Origin: Krasilnikovozyma curviuscula
Lineage: Eukaryota > Basidiomycota > Tremellomycetes > Cystofilobasidiales > Mrakiaceae
Assembly (NCBI GenBank): GCA_014825775.1
Contig: MVAQ01000202.1
Span: 1-40,170 of the forward strand
Length of the DNA stretch: 40,170 bases
Reading direction: 5' to 3'
Shown piece by piece: positions 23,513-34,400 of this stretch (positions are counted from its first letter, which is position 1; every line of letters starts with the position of its first letter). The notes under the pieces were generated by a model. It ran no database searches. It was not told the DNA's origin and saw only the letters and a program-made list of their open reading frames with translations. The position numbers and the translations under genes are program-made.

Positions 23513-24480
23513 CGGGGTCGTTTTCCAGCGCAGACTTTGTTCGGATACAAGGGGCACTTCTGGCAGTAAAACCATTCTCACGAATATGTAGTTACAATTT
23601 TTTGTGAAAGGGCATTTTTTCGACAAGAACTGGCTGGAGATGGAAGCGTCAAAAGAACAGCGCAGCGCAAGTGAGACTTGCACATGACGCTAGTAGAGTA
23701 TTTCAATGCAAGAGAAGAGCCACACTTGGTCAATGAAATTGAGACTGCTTTTCTCTTAGACATATACCACGTTCTAAAGAAGAAGAATGCTAGAAACAAA
23801 ACACAAACCAAACCCAAAAACAGAACAAAACGTAAAAAAAAAAACAAAGGCTCGACCCTGACCCAATCGCATCGACTTGTCGAGGAGACATCCCCACCGC
23901 CGAAAGAGTTATAAAAAGAAGTTTAAAGTAAAGAATGACGTTTGGAAAACGCCCTCTCTTCTAGAACCCGGTGCTCATGACTCAGTGTGATCGATGGTTC
24001 GAGCAATCGGCGCTGTGGGGCGAGTTATGAAATCAGGTGACAGCAAAGTCAGTCTTTGAGCTGTTCTATTTCACTACGGACATGGAAGGAGGAATGCCCA
24101 AATGCTGACCTGAAACCATGTTGCTCTAGCGTGGCTTACACGTGGGTTTCGTTTCAGCGTCTGAGGTCTGTTGTTCTGTAGGGAATGTGTCGGATGCTGT
24201 GGGCGCGCCAACTTTGGCTAATGGGCGCACTGGGAACGCTCTCGCCTGGGGAATGACACATATCTTTAGATGGGTTTGTGGCCAGGTGATGTGTCGTTGG
24301 ATGTGGTGCTGACGGCGCAGGGTCTATTAAGAACGTTTTACGGCGCCGCCCTTGTTTATTATGGAAACTTATTGGAGGGAGAGGGGGCTTTCGCTAGATT
24401 CAACCCACCACCATCCTCTATACATTTACTCCAATCTCCAACCATATCCCTTCATCCTCGTTCTCCGCTGCGCATTCATC
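23513..24480. other. Intergenic region of 968 nt with A-rich tract
   Basis: Lies between two tandem ester-enzyme genes. The left part contains a purine- and A-rich stretch; the right part (24340-24480) is pyrimidine-rich and probably the leader of the next gene. No RNA gene or other coding region was recognised. Confidence 0.55.
23793..23849 (+). repeat. A/C-rich low-complexity tract
   Basis: A stretch of almost only A and C, made of AAAC-like units and ending in an A11 run. No coding meaning; possibly in the 3' region of the PC-esterase gene. Confidence 0.7.
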
Positions 24481-25949
24481 ATGTCTGCGTCGACGAGCTC
24501 AGCAGCGGCGCCTTCAAAGCGATTCCTGCTCATGTTACCCCCTCTTGCAATCGTCGCCTTCGTAGTCTACTCCTCCTCTATTGTACCAGAGGAATCACCC
24601 GATGATAAGTGGGTCACCAATCATGCTATCGAAGACGATCGCATGGTCCTACCTACCTTTGTTTCTTCACCGTTGCCGTCAACACTCGAGCCATTAATCG
24701 ACCAGGAAGAGGCGTTACCAATACAAGTGCCACTTTCGCCGCCTTCTACATTGACAGAGGCTTCACCAAACGCAACGACTGCCCCAGCTTCAGCAGAATA
24801 CATCCCACCATTTGCCAACCCTTTCAAAGCTAATTTTCTTCCGGCCGACTACCTGCCTCTCTCACAGGGCTACCAACCTCTGCTCACGTCCACTATCTGG
24901 TTCCCCTCCAACCCACCGCCAGGAGAGAGCCTGAAGGTTGTCTTTGGTATCCACGGCGGTGGGCTCGTCGTCGGCTCACCAGACGAGATGCCATGGTGGT
25001 TGATCCAGCAGGCCGAGGTAAACAACTGGGTGCTTGTCGGTTTGGAATACAGACTGTTGTTTGGAGATGAAGGTTCGAGTGGGGGTGCGAAAGGTAGTTT
25101 GAAGGACTGCGTCGATCAGATAGATGCTGCGCTTGGTGGGGGTGAGCTGCAGAGGACAATCGAGGAGATGGGAAGCAACGCTGTGGTCGACGCAGAGTCC
25201 TTTGGGATCGCTGGGTTTTCTGCTGGTAAGTTACTCAATGTTTCCCAGTAGACCGTTTCTCACACTTCTTGTTATCTGAAACTTCGACAGGCGCCTATCT
25301 CACCCTCCTCATCTCGACCCAGACCAAAATCAAGCCTTCCTTTGCTATCACACTCTATCCTGCTGTCCAGCTCCTCTCACAGTTCTTCTCTCATACCTCC
25401 CGCCTCCCGACGTACCGCTACGTCCTCAACCTCTCTCCATCCTTTATGCTCAACACCGCCAAATGGATCCATAGGCTCTGGTCCGAGCCAATTTTGACCT
25501 CCGCCGAATCCACACCAGGATACAAAGAGGCAGTGCTAGATGGTGGAGAGGGAGCGAGGGAGATGATTTGGTTCGGCGCAGTCCAGGCTGGGGTCGTGCC
25601 TGATATCCTCCTTGGCGGCAAAGGGCTGGAAGAGGACGGCTCCGTGCGTCCTTATGGTACACCACAGGAGATGACCTCTGCTATCAAAGAGATCTTGCCC
25701 CTCCGGACGCCTGGGCTGAGCCTCAAGAGAGATTTCCCTCCGCTGTGGATCCTCCATGGCGCTGTCGATGTGATCTGTCCGCCTGAGGATTCACGCTGGG
25801 TCAAAATGACGCTCGATGAAGCAGGTGTTGAGTGCCATCACGAAGAAATCCCGGGTGCCTTCCATGGATTTGATCTTGCTTTTGACAGTGGGAATTTGGT
25901 GGATTGGAAGGAGATTGGCGACTGGGCGAATAGCAAATTTCATTCGTAA
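24481..25949 (+). CDS. Alpha/beta hydrolase, hormone-sensitive-lipase-like, membrane-anchored
   Basis: Exons 24481-25225 and 25291-25949 give 467 residues. A single hydrophobic segment near the N terminus (about 14-34, RFLLMLPPLAIVAFVVYSSS) after a basic start suggests a type II anchor or uncleaved signal. The catalytic fold follows: oxyanion-hole HGGG (158-161), nucleophile elbow GFSAG with Ser247, and likely Asp408 (in HGAVDVICPPED) and His440 (in GAFHGFDLAF). These are the features of the HSL / family IV esterases, which cleave short acyl or steryl esters. The last Gly codon of GFSAG is split by the only intron. The ATG at 24481 was preferred to an in-frame one at 24361 because it directly precedes the hydrophobic segment. 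The natural substrate is unknown. The neighbour upstream is another membrane-anchored esterase-fold protein on the same strand. Confidence 0.83.
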
Positions 25950-26177
25950 ATGGGCCGTTGCGCGTCCGGACTGATAATTTTTCAAGTTGTATACTACATT
26001 AGCCGTTGTAAAATCGATTATAGACCTGTTCTGGTATTAGTTTCTTCCAAGCATCAACTTTAGGGTTTCGCGAGACATCCTCTGTTATCACGACAGCGCA
26101 AACCAGATCCTTTGCTTGAACAACAGGAGAGCATGTTTTCCATCAGATTCAAACGATCATTCATAAAACATTAAGTC

Positions 26178-27903
26178 CTACACCTCCATAGGAACAGGGG
26201 CAGGAGCAGAAACAGCGGACGCAGCAGCTACCTTCTCCGCCCTCTTTGCCAGCTTCTCATCCTGGTACTGGTACCACAAAGCGGAGAGATCATAGTTTTC
26301 TGTTTGGTTTTGAATTTAAATAAACCGGTTTGTATTGAAAAGGTAGGCAGTGATGGAATGGCATTGTAGGTGATTTTGGGGAGGAGAAGATTAAGTCAGT
26401 GTGCTGAAACGTTGCCAATGAACGGGATAGAAATATCCCAAAAAAAAAAAAAAAAAAAAAAACGTACGAATGAACTCCCAACCAGTTTGCTTAACGTGGT
26501 AAAGGTTGACGGTGTTACCAGAATAAGCGTCCCTCTGCGTAAAACGACCTTGCACATCAGATAACCATACGACGCCGGCGTGACTAGAAAAGAACAAGCG
26601 ACACTCACATGTCCAGCGGCGACGATACTTCTCCTCCCTAAATCCTTGGCAGCTTCATCATCTAAGTCCCAATGGTATCCCGCATCGAGGACACCGTACG
26701 CAAAAGTAGACCCTGATCCGACGGAGAAGACGTCGCCTTTCAGACGGGTGCCATCCGAGTCGACGTAGTAGAGAGCTGGGCCCTGATTCAAGTGAAAATT
26801 TGTTTACAGAATGAATGGTAGATATGATGGAGCGTTGGAGAGGTGTTGGAGAATTGGAAAGAAAGAGTTCCGGTCAGCACCTCCTTCGAAGACTAATACC
26901 TTCCCAGACAATAAAGAACAGATCTAATGAAATGAAATCAAACTTACAGTCTTATCCCAACCACAGATCATGGTTCCCATACTCAGTCCCATCCCTTTAT
27001 ATCCATACACCAGGTTGCTCAAGTATTTGGATGCAGCAGCGACGCTGATCCTCTCCTTCTCCCTGAGCTCGTGCAGACGACACTGCATGCCGAGGTATGT
27101 CTCCCAATATTGGCAGTCAGCTGCACCTCCAGCCATGGTGCCGAGGAGGTAAGGGTTGATTTCAATGACTTTCTTCACTGTGCCGGAAGCTGGATAGTGG
27201 GCCGGTGAGGGGGAGAAGAGAAGGGATATGAAAAGGCGTCAGTGAAAGAAATTGGGATATCGAATAACAAGGAAGTGTTAAGGTAAGATAGCGGAGAGGA
27301 GGAGAGGTCACAGTTAGCGAGACACAATCTCCAGCCAGGCGATTTCCTCGCAAACTCCTTTTCTTAAGGACACTCCCTCTTTCAGACGTGAACAAGTTCA
27401 AGTCCTGAAACCTTCTTCAAGTCTTCTCCCCCTATATACCATCCTTCTTGGTTCCTAGAAAGTATTACGTACCGATATAACTTCCAGCGGTCGCCCTCGA
27501 GTCCACCGCGACAATGATGCCTCCCTTGTACCTGAACGCCAGCGTTGTCGTGCCGTGGTTGATCTTGATTCTGGCATCTGTTGAGGAATGGTCGTCCGTG
27601 TGTAAACGAAGGAATGCTGTCGGCTAAAGGGAGGGAGGAAGGAGGGGAAGAATGGTGGAAGGAAAGACGAAGTGAAATAGGAAGCAAAATGAAGCAGCAA
27701 TACAGAATGATCATAATAGACTTTCAGTATCAGGAGAGTTGGGGGATAAACAAGAGAATGGGGTTTCTTCTACTTACGTCTGGGACCTGTGGATACGTGA
27801 ATTTAACACCTCTGTCGCCCTCGAGATTTCCATACAATGAGAAGTCATCCTCATCCGATGCTGACACCGGCGACTCATTGAACCTCGACAGTAACTTGTT
27901 CAT
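26178..27903 (-). CDS. PRE2: 20S proteasome subunit beta 5 (chymotrypsin-like)
   Basis: Exons 27903-27778, 27623-27473, 27189-26948, 26782-26609, 26534-26468 and 26299-26178 give 293 residues. Beta 5 provides the chymotrypsin-like activity of the proteasome core. The first 66 residues are the propeptide, which ends in HG before the catalytic Thr67 (Thr1 of the mature form). In mature numbering, Asp17, Arg19, Lys33 and Met45 are all present ([21 protein letters not shown]). Downstream family blocks are [14 protein letters not shown] and [14 protein letters not shown]. The C terminus is an Ala/Val/Pro-rich tail a little longer than in yeast. The second exon was placed at 27623 because only this acceptor gives both the correct frame and a plausible propeptide. 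The fifth intron starts GTACG and then runs into T23. It converges with the esterase gene (228 nt between stops). Confidence 0.95.
26440..26462 (-). repeat. T23 homopolymer in PRE2 intron 5
   Basis: Twenty-three A on the plus strand; on the PRE2 sense strand this is a T run that begins a few bases after the 5' splice site. The exact length may be affected by sequencing error. Confidence 0.85.
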
Positions 27904-28303
27904 TGTGTAACCCTGTTGATGTTGATACTGAGCTGGTAAGGAGGGGGAGGGCGAAATGGGGTTTGATGGGTCGAGCGTACAGTGCAGCACCAAGCGTGAG
28001 ATGCTCCAGCGAGCCTCACGCCACGAAGTCTCTCTACTTGCAGATTCTCACTTATTACCCTCTGATTTCATTCAGAGAGAGGTTTCTCACTTAAGAATGA
28101 AAATTGGAGTTGTTTTCCACGAAATTAAAATAAATAAATAAAATTAGGGGTGCAACGGTAACGGCGGTCTGATGGGCGGAAGTCCTCGACTTAGGCGATA
28201 CTGAAGGCGTCCATAAAGTGAGGCTTGGCCGTACTGTTAATTACATCTATCCTACTCCCAACGACATCTTACTCAAAGAAATTATCCTAAGTTCTTCAAA
28301 GCA
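27904..28303. promoter_or_regulatory. Divergent intergenic region, PRE2 and small membrane protein gene
   Basis: 400 nt between divergent start codons. It includes an AT-rich segment at about 28121-28147 (ATAAATAAATAAA-like) that could serve as a core promoter for either gene. I looked for the yeast proteasome element GGTGGCAAA and did not find it. Confidence 0.45.
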
Positions 28304-29007
28304 ATGGCTTCACTTAATGTTCTCCCCGGATGGTGGTCCAACGTATTCATGGGAATGCAGGTCGTCAGTACTCTCTATCTTTGTTTTTGGGTCTCGATTC
28401 ACCTGACTAACTTCCCCAGTCGTATTTCTCTCTCTAACCAGGCTGCTCTGCTCCCTATGACTTTCCAACACGTCTTCAAGCCGTTCGAAACTTTCATGGA
28501 CACGCTGCCAAAGGGCTACGACCTCCCGACAGACCAGCTGACGAGTTCAAAGAGGGTCGAGATTGCAACCGTTACAGCTGGACAAGGTAAGCTGTATGGA
28601 ATTCCTCCCTTTCCATACTGTATCACTCATGGACTCCTTCGCTGCCACCAGCATATCCAATGATCATCATGATGTTTGTCGGATGCACCTTGTTCGCCAA
28701 GTTCGAGCTCAAAGGACAGCCACAACTGCAACAGAAACTAATGAGTATCATCATCTACACTGGATTGTTCTCTGACGTCAGTCTCATCTCTACTACATCA
28801 TTTCGTGCGTGCGCTACTGACAGCTGTTTGCTACGGTCGCAACAACAGATCTGGTTGTACTCTGTAGTTCTGTTCAAGTACCCTCGTGACCTTCTGAAGT
28901 CTCCATCTCTCTGGAATTCTTCTCTAAAGGGATTAATCTTTGGCTTGCCTGGCGCAACGGTGCTCAAGTTGGTCTGGTTGTTTGGCGTTGGAAGAGACAT
29001 CGTCTGA
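28304..29007 (+). CDS. Small multi-pass membrane protein, unknown function
   Basis: Exons 28304-28363, 28442-28586, 28652-28776 and 28849-29007 give 162 residues. I do not recognise the family. About four hydrophobic stretches are visible: near residues 10-28 (WWSNVFMGMQ followed by AALLPMTF), 69-86 (YPMIIMMFVGCTLFAKF), 96-118 (MSIIIYTGLFSDIWLYSVVLF) and 138-155 (LIFGLPGATVLKLVWLFGV). There is no cleavable signal peptide; a hydrophilic loop of about 35 residues with PKGYDLPTDQL lies after the first stretch. The ordered exon phases and absence of stops in all four exons support a real gene. The first exon could instead end at 28360 (both ends are phase 0); the GTCAGT donor at 28364 is the better match. 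It shares a divergent promoter region with PRE2. Confidence 0.7.
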
Positions 29008-29699
29008 AGACAGTGATCGTTTTTTTGCAGAATATATGTAGTGTTTTCGTCTATGCTCAGCCTATTTCGTACGAGATAATGAATCAAACTACAAGAAATG
29101 CCCAACTGCCTTCTACAACGCAGAGAATGTATGGTGAGGAAAAGACAGATGCCGCTGAGTACACAAGTGGGCCTCGGTTGGGATTGCTATCATAGGGATG
29201 GGCGGCATTTTCAGCACTGAATTAGCTGAACAAAGGAACAGGAATCTCCGGGATAAAAAGTTCCTGATTGCCCAACAGTGAGATGTGCTCTATTGTGACA
29301 AGCGAAAATGTCTGAGGTATAAACGGTCTAGGTGTGCACTTACATTACTGGATCTCCCTCGTTGGCGCAAAACAGTATAATTAGTTTCATTAACATATTA
29401 GTAGAGATTAACCCCTTCTATTGCAAAGAAGAAGCCAGGTCCAGTTGCTGTAGAAGGCGTGAGTCTGTGGGATCTAATCATATATGGGTTGAAGGTGCCG
29501 AAGCTCATGGGTCTTTTGTAGGAGTCCACAATAACTTTCCGCTACCTTGAATTGATACGCTAGTAGAGTCATCCTGATGAAGAGAGAATAGTCTGTCCTC
29601 ACTCCTGGCCTTGCGCAAACGTTTCGTTCCATCTCCCGATCTTTGATCTTCCGCCTACACCGACGACCTCACAATCCCCCTTTTTTTTTGTTCTTAAAA
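29008..29699. other. Intergenic region of 692 nt before cyclophilin gene
   Basis: Between tandem genes. The last 100 nt are pyrimidine-rich, with a T9 run at about 29681-29689 just before the cyclophilin ATG, likely its leader. A CTGATGA sequence at about 29574 resembles a snoRNA C box but has no partner D box at a suitable distance. Nothing else recognised. Confidence 0.5.
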
Positions 29700-31076
29700 A
29701 TGTCTGGAGCTCTCAAGTAAGCATTCAGCCGTATTCAAACACCCTAAATTGCTACTGACTAATTCGTCAATGATCAGGAACGTTTTTGTACGTCTCCTAT
29801 TCCTTTCAAACTTTTTTTCTCAAGCGGTAGGAGGGTGGACGATTGGAATGCCTCGCTCCATCAAGCGATGTGCATCGACACTAGAATTGAGCTCAGAGAG
29901 CTGTTCTGAGGTAGCTGAAGTACGAAGAGACGGTGTAGATGGCGTATCTCGTTGATCGAGCATCGTTGGTCATCCATCCTCTCCGTGGAGGTTGGATGGC
30001 CTGATCTACAGCCGGATTCCCGCTTGGCTAGCTGGCTACCTCAACTTTGGACATATTAGGATACTTTTCTGATACACCTTCTTCTCGTCTCTCTCGGATC
30101 CAGTTCGATATCACCGGTTAGTCTTCCTCTTCTCCGCTCCGCCCACCCTCCCACTTCTTCTTCTCTCAATATACTGAAAATTCTTCCAAAAACGTTTGGC
30201 TCCATCAAATCAGCTGCTGGAAAGCCACTCGGTAAAGTCACCTTCAAGCTATACGACGATGTCGTCCCCAAGACGGCACGCAACTTCAGGGAGCTCGCAA
30301 CTGGACAACACGGCTTCGGATACAAGGGCTCTAGCTTCCACCGTGTGATCCCACAATTCATGCTTCAGTATGTCGGGTTCTATGTGTTGGAAGCCTCCAG
30401 TAGAACTGACAATGTTGTGTTTTTGCGATGGTAGAGGTGGTGATTTCACTAACCACAACGTTAGTCATTCGCTTGCAGCCATCTGAAGTATACCAATGTT
30501 TGTCCGTGTAACTGATATCTTGTCTCGATTCGATTGGTCTTTGATAGGGTACTGGTGGAAAGGTTTGTTTCTCTTTCAAGACTCTGCGTGGCTGCTTGCT
30601 GTATGCCTCAGCCGTTTCTGACACCTTGCTTTCTCCCTTTGAATATCATCTAGTCCATTTACGGTGAAAAGTTCCCAGTTCGTAGCTTTACGTTGTTTAA
30701 ATCGAGAATGAGCGTGTCTGACAGATTTCTCGATGCTATGTCTCTGCACTTTCACAGGATGAGAACTTCAAGCTCAAGCACACTAAGCCAGGGCTTCTCT
30801 CCATGGCTAATGCGGGAAAGAACACCAACGGGTGGGTGTTTCATTTATTCGCTGTGGAGATTCGTGATTCTCTAAGCTGACCGAGTTTCTCTCATCGCCA
30901 GTTCCCAATTCTTCATCACCACCGTCGAGACCAGCTGGTTGGATGGAGCCCACGTCGTCTTCGGAGAAGTTGTCAGTGGAATGGATGTTGTCAAAGCCGT
31001 CGAAGCTTTGGGAAGCAGAAGTGGAGCCACCAAGGCGAAGGTTGAGATCGCTGATTCCGGAGAGGTCGATGCTTAG
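29700..31076 (+). CDS. CPR1: Cyclophilin A-type peptidyl-prolyl isomerase
   Basis: Nine exons: 29700-29716, 29778-29787, 30104-30116, 30214-30367, 30435-30459, 30548-30562, 30654-30677, 30758-30831, 30902-31076, giving 168 residues. Cyclophilins catalyse proline cis-trans isomerisation and are the targets of cyclosporin A. There is no signal peptide, so it should be cytosolic or nuclear. All active-site residues are present: Arg57 ([15 protein letters not shown]), Phe62, Met63, Gln65, and Trp123 and His128 ([14 protein letters not shown]), matching human CypA R55, F60, M61, Q63, W121 and H126. W123 predicts cyclosporin sensitivity. The exons are remarkably small: four of 10-17 nt and two of about 25 nt. 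Every join restores the family sequence (for example [20 protein letters not shown]), so I trust the model. Intron 2 is unusually long (316 nt). Confidence 0.95.
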
Positions 31077-31465
31077 AGAGAAATCGTTCGTTGGTGATTG
31101 AAATCTGAGATTAGGTTTGGAATTTTGATTGTGAAACATAAGAGTAAGAAAATGTATCTATGAAGACACCACTCCATCTCGTTGGCTTTAGCCAAAGATG
31201 TGATTGCGTTCAACGGAAACTACATTTCCAGCCACTATTTTTATCAGGTTTTTTTTTGCCTTGCTTCATTTTTGCCATTTTTACGTGATAGTATGCTTCA
31301 CTGCTCTCCATCTCCCTATGATGTTTTCGTCGCGTTGAAAAAAAGGCGTGTCTGAAATTTTTGCCCCCTCAGCGAAGTTCCATCAGCTTCCCTCGCTCGA
31401 CCCTTTTCCCTCTGCTCCACCAGCAAGAGTCCTCTGATCCAGACGGAAGGTCCGAAACTACGAGG
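31077..31465. other. Intergenic region, cyclophilin to nucleoporin gene
   Basis: 389 nt between tandem genes. It holds the cyclophilin 3' end and the nucleoporin promoter and leader. Short T and A runs occur; no other feature was seen. Confidence 0.55.
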
Positions 31466-34400
31466 ATGTCGAACCTCGAGTCTCAATCGAGATCTGGATT
31501 CTCATTCACCAGGAGACTGGGCTCCCTCGTCAGTGCCCCCTTCAGCTGGATGTCGTCGAGCGCTTCGACACCCAACCTCTCAACCTTAGTTCAGGAGCTC
31601 CCACCCCCACCACCTCCTGTCCCAAGGCAACATGCTGTCCCATCGTCTACTGCTGGAAGAATCTTCTCTGCGAATGGAAACGGCAATGAGCTCAGCGTTG
31701 GCAGCAGCCTTGGGCGAGGCGACAAGAGGGATGTGAGGTTGGCAGACATGGATATCGATGGTGAAGGTCTTGTACTTGGATCACCTCGGAAAAAAACTCG
31801 TCTGAACCAGAGCCAACCTCAGCCTCACCATGCCTTGAAAAGTAGTCGGTCGACAGGAAGTTTCTTGGGAACTCAGTCAATGAGCGGTTCTAGTCAAAGG
31901 AGCGGCAGCAGAGACACCTTCTCAGGTGCATTGCCTGCTTCAAAATCATCCTTTGCTTTGTCTGAGTCTTCGCGGAGAAGGCAGCCATCTCAACACAGGT
32001 CTTTCCCGGCATCAGCCTCTTCAAACAATTTTGTTGGATCTAGCTCAATGTACGGCCAGCATCAGCAACCCTATTCTTCCTACCAGCCTCAGAAGAGCAT
32101 TCCTTCTCTACCAGAAAGAAGTTCGATCCCATTTCCAAGGAGTGGTTCTTCTAACAGACTGTTTTCACCGCCACCTGTGTCTTCCCCCCTTCGACACTCA
32201 TCCTCAGTCTTCATGCCCACAGTTTCACCAGTAGCGTCGTCAACTCGAAATGCCTACTCCTTTCAACAGTCTCACCATAAACAGCAACAGCAACACCAGC
32301 CAATGCCCACGAATGCAGCGGAGCGCATCTTGCTGTCTCTCGAATCGATGCGTCCCCTCCCAGGTCAATCCCCCTCCAAGCTCGCTCACCTGCAGCAACA
32401 GCCCAAACTTCAACTGCCACCAAAGAGGGTCATCCATGTGCCTTCTGGGGTGCCTTCAAAGCCCAAACCTACACCAGAGGAAGTGGAGAAGACCAAAGAA
32501 GAAAAGAGGCGGGCGGTCATGGTCAGTCCTTACGCGGTTCAACGGGAGAGGAGGAGACGGGATCAGGAACGACTGGCGACAGTTGGTGGCCTAGGTTCTA
32601 GTCTTAAGAGGAGTTTTATGGTTGGAAGTCAAAAGAATGTTGAAGAACAAGAAGGAAGTTCTATGGATGCTGAAGATGAGGTGGAGAGTGAGGAGGAGGA
32701 AATGTGAGTCTCATCATTTTTCTGCCTGCTCTTTTTCTGACATCTGCTTTTCTGATAGATCTCCACCGTCACCACCGCCTCAACGTGTGACTCGCTCCAA
32801 GTCATCAAAAGCATCTTCATCTATGCCTGTACCACCTTCACCGTCACCAAAGGTCTCCTCAACGCCTCTCAAACCCCCTACTGCAGCCGTCGAATCGACA
32901 ACTCCAAAAATCCCCCCACCTGCTTTAAAAGCAGGGTCATCGTTCTCTGCTGCATCTGCCCCACCAAATGGTACCTCAATTGCTCCCTCTCCACCTGTAT
33001 CCCTTCTTCCAAAGGACACTTTTCAGATCATTCCAACTGCTGCTGCTGGTTCTTCGTCCTCATCTTCTCTCCGGGCTCGAACAACAGCAACAAAGCGTAC
33101 ACATGTCAGCGCTGCTGGTAAAGGAAGAAAAGGTGGATTCAGTGCGAGAGAGGAAGATCTGGATGGTGCTGATGATGGGCTTGGAAGTGATGATTTGGAA
33201 GCTTGGCTAAGCAAGGACAAAGGGAAGGCTGTTGCTGAGAGTGAAAAAGCGGAAGGAGTTCCTGAAGAGCCAAAGAAGGAAGCTGTTCCAAAAAAGGTGA
33301 ACGGCTTGGGTAATGGTGAGTTCTCCGTTAACTACCTTGTTACATCAAAATTGACACCCCCTGCTTTGTAGGATTCCCATCATCAAAACTTTCTTCTGCT
33401 TCTCCAACAGTTCCATCTCTCTTCGCACCCTCATCTGTCTCAACAGCGCCAGTACCGACCCCTGTTCGAGTCCCTTCAGGTTCAAACCCATTCGGCTTCA
33501 AGTCTCTTGAAACACCTCCTCCATCCACCACACCTGCTCCTCCCGCTGCAAGCACAAGCACAGGATTTAGTTTTTCAACTACAGCGACTCTTCCTGGTCA
33601 ACCTGTTGCAGTAGCCTCCAATCCGTTCGGTTTTAGTGGTGCCGCTCCATCTGCAAGTCTTACAGCGGCACCAGCATCAGTACCAGCACCCCCAGTGATC
33701 CAAGTGACACCAGTAACGACCTCTTCCTCTGCCTCTCCGCTCGTTGCGGGGTCTTCTGTAAAACCGAATCCATTTGGTTTCAGCGCTCCGTCTGCAGCTC
33801 CTTCTACGACAGCTTCGCCTGCTGTTAGTGGATTTAGCTTCGGCAAGCCAGCTACGTCAGCTGAGCCTCCACAGGAGGTTCCCAAGCCTGTTATTGAAGA
33901 ATCGAAGAAAGCCGAACCTGTGAATGGTAAGTCAATTATAGATTTTGTCCTCAGATCATACAGCTGATGCCCAACGCGTTGCTGTAGGTCCTACCCCCCT
34001 CCCTCCGTCTGCGTCTGGTGCACCTTCAAATCCGTTTGGGTTCGGGTTTGCTAAAGCCCAGTCTGCCACGACTACCCCTGCCGTATCTGTCGTACCTGTT
34101 GTCCCAGCTACGACATCGCCTTTTTCGTTTGGAGCTCCTGCGACAGCAGCATCAGCCTCAAGTGTTCCCAAAGACGATGCTACAACGACGGGTTAGTTTT
34201 CGCCCTCACGAGATCTATAATACATATTTGTTGACTCGACCTTCTTTTTCTTTCTGTTCCAGGTCTTGGTCTGAAGCCATCTCCCTCCAACCCATTTGCC
34301 TTCGGCAGCGTGACTTCTTCAGCGTCAGCCCCTTCTCCAGCTTCAACACCATTTACAACCACTTCAGAAGCAACTCGTATCGCTTCTCCAGCTGCGCAAA

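Noticed and set aside
24361..24480. Upstream start for the alpha/beta hydrolase
   Set aside because: Adds about 40 residues before the membrane anchor from a pyrimidine-rich leader-like segment; the ATG at 24481 fits better.
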